A stretch of 11,192 nt of DNA, from positions 237,039-248,230 of the forward strand of contig BEXV01000140.1 in NCBI GenBank assembly GCA_003118195.1, written 5' to 3'. This stretch comes from Hemicentrotus pulcherrimus. Its lineage: Eukaryota > Echinodermata > Echinoidea > Camarodonta > Strongylocentrotidae. Made by a program: the position numbers and the translations under genes. The notes under the pieces were generated by a model. It was not told the DNA's origin and did no database searches. It was given only the letters and a program-made list of their open reading frames with translations. Shown here in pieces: positions 9,012-11,192 of this stretch (position 1 is its first letter; each line of letters begins with the position of its first letter).

Positions 9012-11072
9012 GAAGAGATGGACAGAGAGAATTAGAAACACAGACACCCAGATGGTCAAGCAATACAAAATAAAAAAATTTAAAGCTATATTCATCATAA
9101 CAGTTGCTAAGTATTTTAAAGTATTTACCGGATAACTTCAATTATTTGAAGACAATCTTCAAGATATCTTAAACAACCAAAATAATATTTCAGAATTGAT
9201 AGTACAATAAGAGTATAAGTTGATCTGTTGTCTCACGTTCAGATCAACTTATACCCTTAAAGAACAGAAAATTATTAACTTTCATCTGATGAATCATCAA
9301 CATAAGAGTTTTATAAAGATTTTATTTTCATCCTGCTTCTATTTCCAGTCAGAACTCCATGTATCCCTTCAATTCCGGTCCGAATTATCTTGGAAAGCTA
9401 AGCATACCTGATAGACAGCACCGTCTACTATACATGATCGCCCCACACACTCTGGACAGCACTTCCCTTCAGAGACTACTGCTTCTTCATCCTGGACGGG
9501 GTAGACAGACAGAAAACAAAAACAAGTTTCATATCAGAAGCTGCTTTAATATACATGTCAGCTTGCATGGTGATGTAGATATACAGTATGCTTGCATTTG
9601 CACCATGCGCATTCACAAGCCTACTGTTTAAGTTTCATATTATCCCTAAGATTCAGACAATGATAACAAAGATGGTATCGCACAGGCTCTTGGCTCTCAT
9701 ACAAGAGGTTCTTGGTTCGTTCCAACATCTGTGCTTACATCCTTGGGCAAGGTGCTCTTCCCATAATTTCAAATAAATGGGTACTTTGCTGGCAAAATAA
9801 TAATTATAGGGTCCTTGGTAATGGCACTATTTATACTGATGAAGATAACCTTGGTAAATAAAACAACTTATTAATGATTATCAGTTATTGTTACAGGTGA
9901 TGATAAAGTAATTCCAATATTTTTAAATGAAGGCTTTCTGTAACACTGTGATATTGTAGAAAAGTCTATTGATTGAATCTTTTGACGAAAGGAAGTGGCT
10001 TTAAAAATGGGGCTCTTTCAGAATAATCAAGATTTTTTTTTTTTGAAACAGAACAACATATTTAGAAATGGTAAACCTCAATGGCAGGAGTTAGCCAGAT
10101 CTTTAAATACATTAAGCCATCTTGTTTACAGCAATCACACAATAAAGGTAAACAAAAATATTTTGAATATGCTGTTACCTGAGAACAAGTTAATGTTGGG
10201 CAATCTGCTACGTAGCACTGTGACTGGCCGTTATTACATGAACACTTTGCACATTTGACTGGTGACCACTGCTCCCCATCATGATAGCTGACCCCTCTAT
10301 CAGTACAGGTTCCTGGAAAGATGTGAGAAATGATACCAGTCGATATGATTTTATACACTATAGATGTATTTGCTTCTAGTAGAATATTACACTTCAATTT
10401 CAATTTTCAATGACAAAGACATTTTACAAACTAAGAATTATGAGAAGAGAATGTTGAAGATGATGACGATTACGATATCGATAAAATGATCAAGATTTGT
10501 GGTGTTAACACGACAATACATGTACCTGTAAGTTGGTTTTAAAGGAAGAGGATTATGATGAGTACTGCATGGTGATGATGATGCAGATAATGATGAAAAT
10601 AGCAAAGATGGACAAGATGGTGCGGATAATAATAATGATGATGAAAATAATTGAGATGATGATAATCAAGATGATGTTTATGATGATGATAATGGAAATG
10701 ACTGTATTGATGATGAGGATGATGATGACAATGAATGTGATGATGAAGATGACAATAATGGTGATGATGATGACAACGATTTTGATAATGAAGTGATGAT
10801 AACGATTGTGATGATGATGAAGATGATGATGATATGGATAATAGTTGTGGTGCTCATATAATTATGAAAATATGCCAGTTTATAGAAAATAGCACCAACA
10901 TCTAGAACATACTTCCTGATCTAATACAGCTTGGACAGCACTCTCCCTCAGATTGGTATAACACCTCGCCAGCTCTGCACTGCATGCTGGGACAGGTTTG
11001 GTTCCGACACGTCACCTGACCACTTATACAGAAGCACGTTGAACAAGGTGATGGGCTCCATTGAGAATTATG
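1185..11072 (-). CDS. FRAS1: FRAS1-like extracellular matrix protein, internal part (10 exons, VWC domains then furin-like repeats)
   Basis: The joined exons give one uninterrupted frame of 1192 nt. The protein begins inside a VWC domain, continues through four VWC domains with the full ten-cysteine pattern (C..W..CxxCxC..C..C..C..CCxxC), and then enters two eight-cysteine furin-like repeats, each a single phase 1-1 exon. In known animals VWC domains followed directly by a run of FU repeats are the N-terminal half of FRAS1, a very large secreted or membrane-anchored basement membrane protein that works with FREM proteins in epithelial adhesion. Visible N-glycosylation sequons are NQT (exon a) and NVT (exon f). 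No start codon, signal peptide, stop codon or promoter is in the window, so both ends are missing. The FRAS1 call rests on domain order, not on a database match; another VWC/FU protein restricted to invertebrates is the alternative. Confidence 0.87.
1326..2174 (-). other. Intron between FU1 (exon i) and FU2 (exon j)
   Basis: 849 bp, no gene. It holds the decayed copy of the exon i end and donor (1887-2051), a short palindrome TACATGTACATGTA (1594-1607), a repeated TTGACAAAATACA string (near 1510 and 1643) and a repeated GCCAAAAGGGC (near 1453 and 1543). The repeated strings suggest further old local duplication. Confidence 0.7.
1887..2051 (-). pseudogene. Decayed tandem copy of the 3' end of FU exon i plus its splice donor
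   Basis: This stretch is a diverged direct repeat of 2052-2217. Shared blocks in the same order include CCCAATT, AGACTGACTTT, AAACTTGACC, ACTCTGTCTC and CTCACCTT. On the minus strand the exon-like part reads PGYLALALETEC followed by a TAA stop and GGTGAGA. Exon i has PGFFKASETECQ and GGTGAGA at the same place. So part of an exon together with its donor was duplicated; the copy has a stop where the exon has Gln and lacks the front half and an acceptor. It is not expected to be translated. Confidence 0.72.
2052..2217. repeat. Second unit of the tandem duplication, spanning the exon i end and intron
   Basis: This is the partner of 1887-2051, about 165 bp, and directly adjoins it. It runs from within exon i (about codon 33 of the exon) through the donor into the intron. 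Because it holds the working donor it is the parental unit in function. The two units are clearly alike but heavily substituted, so the event is old. Confidence 0.68.
2175..2312 (-). CDS. FRAS1: FRAS1 exon i: furin-like (FU) repeat 1, phase 1 to 1
   Basis: The acceptor is TTACCTGTTTGCAG and the donor is GTGAGA. The 138 nt read VQCPLECMSCDGSGC, TSCRQGRLLQEGQC, and VTACRPGFFKASETECQ plus one base. The eight cysteines and the C-xx-C-x(n)-C-xx-C, G-x-C, x-x-C-x-x-G-F/Y-F pattern are those of FU repeats. One repeat is carried by one symmetric 1-1 exon, which allows gain or loss of repeats without frameshift. The tail of this exon and its donor exist as a second, decayed copy at 1887-2051. Confidence 0.92.
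2313..2748 (-). other. Intron between exon h and exon i
   Basis: 436 bp, AT-rich, no exon found. It holds an abutting T9/G12 homopolymer at 2483-2503 and a few CAT/ATC triplets near 2441-2460. Open frames crossing it on either strand show no protein signature. Confidence 0.7.
2483..2503. repeat. Abutting T9/G12 homopolymer tract
   Basis: Nine T are followed at once by twelve G on the plus strand, which is C12A9 on the gene strand. The tract lies in the intron between exons h and i. The length may be unreliable in an assembly. Confidence 0.9.
2749..2896 (-). CDS. FRAS1: FRAS1 exon h: core and end of VWC domain e (last VWC), phase 0 to 1
   Basis: The acceptor is TCTCTCCTAG and the donor is GTAAGA. 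The 148 nt read ADETWQPDPCRTCNC, then SCFRVDCPPCPVGTVPQ, and end QTCCPQCVV plus one base. They supply cysteines 2 to 10 of VWC e without a break, whereas the matching part of VWC c is split over exons d and e. The next exon starts directly with a furin-like repeat, so this is the last VWC before the FU array, as VWC6 is in vertebrate FRAS1. Confidence 0.92.
2984..3095. repeat. Degenerate (ATC)n-rich tract
   Basis: Interrupted CAT/ATC/ATT triplets, ending with CACCACCACCAC, fill most of the 272-bp intron between exons g and h. They resemble the longer GAT-rich tract at 10450-10842 read on the other strand. Confidence 0.75.
3169..3258 (-). CDS. FRAS1: FRAS1 exon g: end of VWC d and start of VWC e, phase 0 to 0
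   Basis: The acceptor is CTTCTTTTACAG and the donor is GTGAGT. The 30 codons read GETLLHKQGRCCPEC, closing VWC d, then HISQGYCIHNRITYS, opening VWC e. The donor was chosen because it leaves the frame in phase 0, in step with exon h, and because the exon end then matches exon c (C-I-x-x-x-x-x-Y-x at the boundary). The exon is the counterpart of exon c in the second two-VWC unit. Confidence 0.9.
4741..4765. repeat. (TC)n microsatellite
   Basis: Twenty-five bases of uninterrupted TC dinucleotides open the CT-rich block inside the largest intron. Confidence 0.95.
4867..4894. repeat. (CT)14 microsatellite
   Basis: Fourteen uninterrupted CT dinucleotides, within the larger CT-rich block. Confidence 0.95.
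5089..5170. repeat. 28-bp tandem repeat, about three units
   Basis: Units start at 5089, 5117 and 5145, each TCTATCCCTCTATCTG followed by TTCTTCTTTAAT. Units one and two are identical; the third has one early change (CTC to CCA-type) and diverges at its end. This is a recent minisatellite expansion inside the CT-rich block. Confidence 0.88.
5912..5988 (-). repeat. Short decayed duplicate of the exon f donor region
   Basis: AAAATAGTAATT...CACCTACCTCTCT at 5945-5980 resembles AAAATAGTAATT...ACCCACCTCTCT at 6061-6091, which contains the real exon f donor. On the gene strand the copy reads ATAGAGAG then GTAGGT, against GCAGAGAG then GTGGGT at the true exon end. Upstream ATACCTA strings also match. 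The match is short and the boundaries are uncertain. Confidence 0.5.
6087..6220 (-). CDS. FRAS1: FRAS1 exon f: first part of VWC domain d, phase 1 to 0
   Basis: The acceptor is CCTTTATGCAG and the donor is GTGGGT. The 134 nt complete an Ala codon and read TCEADGVRWYSGDMW, then NVTDCEFCFC, and end CARTECRE. This gives cysteines 1 to 7 of VWC d, with an NVT sequon. Length and phases equal those of exon b. The acceptor is preceded by a 7-bp repeat, TTTGACC on the coding strand, that supplies part of its pyrimidine tract. A decayed copy of the donor region lies about 116 bp further into the intron. Confidence 0.92.
6229..6255 (+). repeat. Four AGGTCA-type half-sites at 7-bp spacing
   Basis: AGGTCA, GGGTCA, AGGTCA and AGGTCG follow each other with one A between each. 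As motifs these are overlapping direct repeats with 1-bp spacing (DR1), the form bound by RXR/HNF4/COUP-TF type nuclear receptors. The array ends only 9 bp from the acceptor of exon f and doubles as its pyrimidine tract on the gene strand. Receptor binding is inference; a plain 7-bp microsatellite explains it as well. Confidence 0.6.
6568..6885 (-). mobile_element. MITE with long terminal inverted repeats, copy 2 (inverted relative to copy 1)
   Basis: The left arm GGTGTTTCACAAAGATCTTA and the right arm, ending ATATTTGTGAAACACCCCCC, pair over about 75 bp, including TCTAAGTTGGACTTAA and AATTATGG on the left against their complements on the right. The centre carries TAAAAGGCATAAAATGTTGA, which is nearly the reverse complement of the copy 1 centre, and AAGCCGTTAGCATCT, the exact complement of copy 1 AGATGCTAACGGCTT. 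It is about 317 bp and non-coding. This copy has fuller arms than copy 1. Flanking ACCT strings give no clear target-site duplication. Confidence 0.82.
7250..7307 (-). CDS. FRAS1: FRAS1 exon e: end of VWC domain c with an RIRR motif, phase 0 to 1
   Basis: The acceptor is TATTTATTTTCAG and the donor is GTAAAT. The exon is only 58 nt and reads GEKRIRRDVQCCSECVSTE plus one base, supplying the CC pair and last cysteine of VWC c. It is supported by matching phases on both sides (exon d ends in phase 0, exon f needs phase 1) and by the otherwise missing CCxxC of this domain. KRIRR fits the R-x-K/R-R furin consensus, unusual inside a VWC. Longer open frames cross this place but in other registers. 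Confidence 0.83.
7308..8818 (-). other. Intron between exon d and exon e
   Basis: 1.5 kb, no exon that fits the frame. It includes a diverged tandem duplication at 7988-8295. The rest is AT-rich. Short open frames on the plus strand around 7863-8126 and 8442-8642 have no recognisable domain and use ordinary intron sequence. Confidence 0.7.
7988..8295. repeat. Diverged tandem duplication of about 155-170 bp
   Basis: 7988-8125 and 8141-8295 share, in order: TTTGGAA-x-CA-x-TCTAT, a GATGTxAA...GCACCTGT block, GGTTACAT/TGTTACAT, and near the end ATGGTA...TGATAGCTT. The spacing between matches grows from about 153 to 170 bp, so the second unit has small insertions. No coding meaning was found on either strand. 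Confidence 0.6.
8819..8923 (-). CDS. FRAS1: FRAS1 exon d: core of VWC domain c, phase 0 to 0
   Basis: The acceptor is CTTACTATCTAG and the donor is GTAAGT. The 35 codons read DGASWKSGVCTHCIC, then CVDETC, and end NLPCAP, giving cysteines 2 to 7 of VWC c. They follow on from DGAVYQ of exon c. The polypyrimidine tract in front of the acceptor is made by the (GA)n microsatellite on the plus strand, which starts about 15 nt from the exon. Confidence 0.9.
8939..9008. repeat. (GA)n microsatellite with TAAA interruptions
   Basis: GA runs are broken twice by ATAAAGA at a 20-bp period (8941-8960 and 8961-8980 are the same), followed by about 28 bp of pure GA. On the gene strand this is a CT tract that leads into the acceptor of exon d. 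Confidence 0.93.
9208..9259. repeat. Hairpin: 20-bp inverted repeat, 12-nt loop
   Basis: TAAGAGTATAAGTTGATCTG (9208-9227) pairs with CAGATCAACTTATACCCTTA (9240-9259). The inner 15 bp pair perfectly and there is one mismatch in 20. The loop is 9228-9239. It sits in an intron and is not part of a recognised repeat. A remnant of a small foldback element or a structured intron element is possible. Confidence 0.85.
9408..9491 (-). CDS. FRAS1: FRAS1 exon c: end of VWC b and start of VWC c, phase 0 to 0
   Basis: The acceptor is CCCGTCCAG and the donor is GTATGC. The exon is 28 codons. It begins DEEAVVSEGKCCPEC, closing VWC b with its CC pair and last cysteine, and ends GRSCIVDGAVYQ, which opens VWC c with its first cysteine. 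Such a short bridging exon, holding the tail of one VWC and the head of the next, recurs as exon g. It was found by splice-site logic: it lies in a frame with no long open stretch of its own. Confidence 0.9.
9492..10178 (-). other. Intron between exon b and exon c
   Basis: 687 bp, no exon. It contains the SINE remnant at 9665-9825; the remainder is AT-rich with a T run at 10034-10044. Confidence 0.7.
9665..9825 (+). mobile_element. Decayed tRNA-type SINE remnant
   Basis: GGTTCGTTCC (9714-9723) matches the RNA polymerase III B box of tRNA-derived SINEs (GGTTCGANNCC). It is preceded by tRNA-like sequence (TCTTGGCTCTCATACAAGAGG) with a poor A box, and followed by ATCCTTGGGCAAGGTGCT (9740-9757) and AAATGGGTAC, strings I associate with conserved SINE bodies of marine invertebrates. 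Ends are uncertain, no target-site duplication was seen, and it is unlikely to be active. The family assignment is from memory of the pattern only. Confidence 0.55.
10179..10312 (-). CDS. FRAS1: FRAS1 exon b: first part of VWC domain b, phase 1 to 0
   Basis: The acceptor is CATCTTTCCAG and the donor is GTAACA. The 134 nt complete the split codon from exon a and read TCTDRGVSYHDGEQW, then CAKCSCNNGQSQC, and end PTLTCSQ. This supplies cysteines 1 to 7 of a VWC domain on one exon; the CC pair and last cysteine are on exon c. The Y-x-D/x-G-x-x-W pattern after cysteine 1 is typical of VWC. The exon has the same length and phases as exon f, which encodes the matching part of VWC d. Confidence 0.92.
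10313..10912 (-). other. Intron between exon a and exon b
   Basis: 600 bp, most of it the GAT-rich tract at 10450-10842. No exon was seen. A methionine-rich open frame on the plus strand across the tract is a product of the triplet repeat. Confidence 0.75.
10450..10842. repeat. Interrupted (GAT)n trinucleotide tract
   Basis: GATGAT/ATGATG triplets recur over nearly 400 bp with many substitutions to AAT, AAA and GAC. The purest parts are near 10570-10600, 10680-10760 and 10810-10835. The triplet register is kept for long stretches, which is why an open frame persists. On the gene strand the tract reads ATC/CAT. Confidence 0.9.
10913..11072 (-). CDS. FRAS1: FRAS1 exon a: VWC domain a (probably VWC2), phase 0 to 1
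   Basis: The acceptor is TTTTCATTGCAG and the donor is GTATGT. The 160 nt read HNSQWSPSPCSTCFC, then a CRNQTC block, and end ECCPSCIRSG plus one base. Nine of the ten VWC cysteines are here; the first must lie on the next exon upstream, outside the window, which must end in phase 0. NQT is a possible N-glycosylation site. Unlike VWC b, c and d, no intron separates the seventh cysteine from the CC pair. The domain number assumes the usual six VWC domains of FRAS1, counting back from the FU repeats. Confidence 0.88.
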
Positions 11073-11192
11073 CTGCAATGAAAAGAAAAATGAAAATAAA
11101 AAGAATTACTCCTTATTGCTTTCTATATGTATCAATTAAGAAATTTGATAAACCATGTTGAACAACCCCCCCCCCCAAAAAAAAAAAAAAAA
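11073..11192 (-). other. Intron upstream of exon a (partial), ending in a C11/A16 run
   Basis: 120 bp of AT-rich intron in front of the exon a acceptor. The window ends with C11 (11166-11176) and A16 (11177-11192). The A run is on the strand opposite to the gene and directly abuts poly-C, so it is a homopolymer, not a polyadenylation tail. Confidence 0.75.

Larger units (their letters stand above)
8924..9407 (-). other. Intron between exon c and exon d
   Basis: 484 bp. The exon d side is the (GA)n tract, the middle is AT-rich and contains the hairpin at 9208-9259, and the exon c side is plain AT-rich sequence. No exon was seen. Confidence 0.7.

Noticed and set aside
8850..9141. Two minus-strand open frames over the GA tract and exon d
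   Set aside because: They read the CT repeat as Ser-Leu runs and cross exon d in the wrong registers; the VWC frame with its splice sites is the real one.
9208..9259. Hairpin as a microRNA precursor
   Set aside because: A 20-bp stem with a 12-nt loop is too short for a typical animal pre-miRNA, and the flanks do not extend the pairing.
10533..10796. Methionine-rich open frame on the plus strand
   Set aside because: It is the ATG register of the interrupted GAT repeat; it has no domain or codon bias and lies inside an intron of the minus-strand gene.
11166..11192. Poly-A run as the tail of a retrotransposed gene or a transcript end
   Set aside because: It adjoins poly-C, has no polyadenylation signal or target-site duplication nearby, and the gene runs on the other strand.
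1..11192. A new multi-gene defence, mobile or biosynthetic system
   Set aside because: All coding evidence fits one spliced FRAS1-like gene; there are no other genes, CRISPR-like arrays, tRNA or rRNA genes, or transposase remnants.

Overview
This window is animal genomic DNA: long AT-rich introns, GT-AG splice sites, microsatellites and decayed transposable elements surround short cysteine-rich exons. The repeat content (two copies of a foldback element beginning GGTGTTTCACAAAG, (GA)n/(CT)n and (GAT)n tracts, many TACATGTA-type palindromes, a tRNA-type SINE remnant carrying CCTTGGGCAAGG) resembles a sea urchin or other marine invertebrate deuterostome. That assignment is an impression, not a proof. 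There is no bacterial or viral coding content.

I find one protein-coding gene, on the minus strand. It is an internal part of a FRAS1-type extracellular matrix protein. Ten exons were assembled by hand. In transcription order they are 11072-10913, 10312-10179, 9491-9408, 8923-8819, 7307-7250, 6220-6087, 3258-3169, 2896-2749, 2312-2175 and 1325-1185. All have AG acceptors and GT donors, all junction phases agree, and they join into one open frame of 1192 nt (397 codons plus 1 nt). The product is four complete and one N-terminally cut von Willebrand factor C (VWC) domains followed by two furin-like (FU) cysteine-rich repeats. VWC domains running directly into FU repeats is the N-terminal layout of FRAS1 (six VWC, then many FU, CSPG and Calx-beta repeats). 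The signal peptide and first VWC should lie beyond the right edge, and the remaining FU, CSPG, Calx-beta and membrane parts beyond the left edge.

Right to left: 11192-11073 is upstream intron ending in a C11/A16 run. 11072-7250 holds exons a to e (VWC a, b, c), with a (GAT)n tract, a SINE remnant, a perfect hairpin and a (GA)n tract between them. 7249-6221 is an intron carrying MITE copy 2. 6220-2749 holds VWC d and e and the largest intron (2.8 kb, with a CT-rich block). 2312-1185 holds FU1 and FU2. 1184-1 is downstream intron with MITE copy 1.

I did not find a previously undescribed biological system. The observations most worth following are the repeating exon-phase pattern of the VWC region, decayed tandem duplications that copy exon ends plus their splice donors, a furin-type RIRR motif inside one VWC, two opposed copies of a long-TIR MITE, and microsatellites that act as polypyrimidine tracts of exons.
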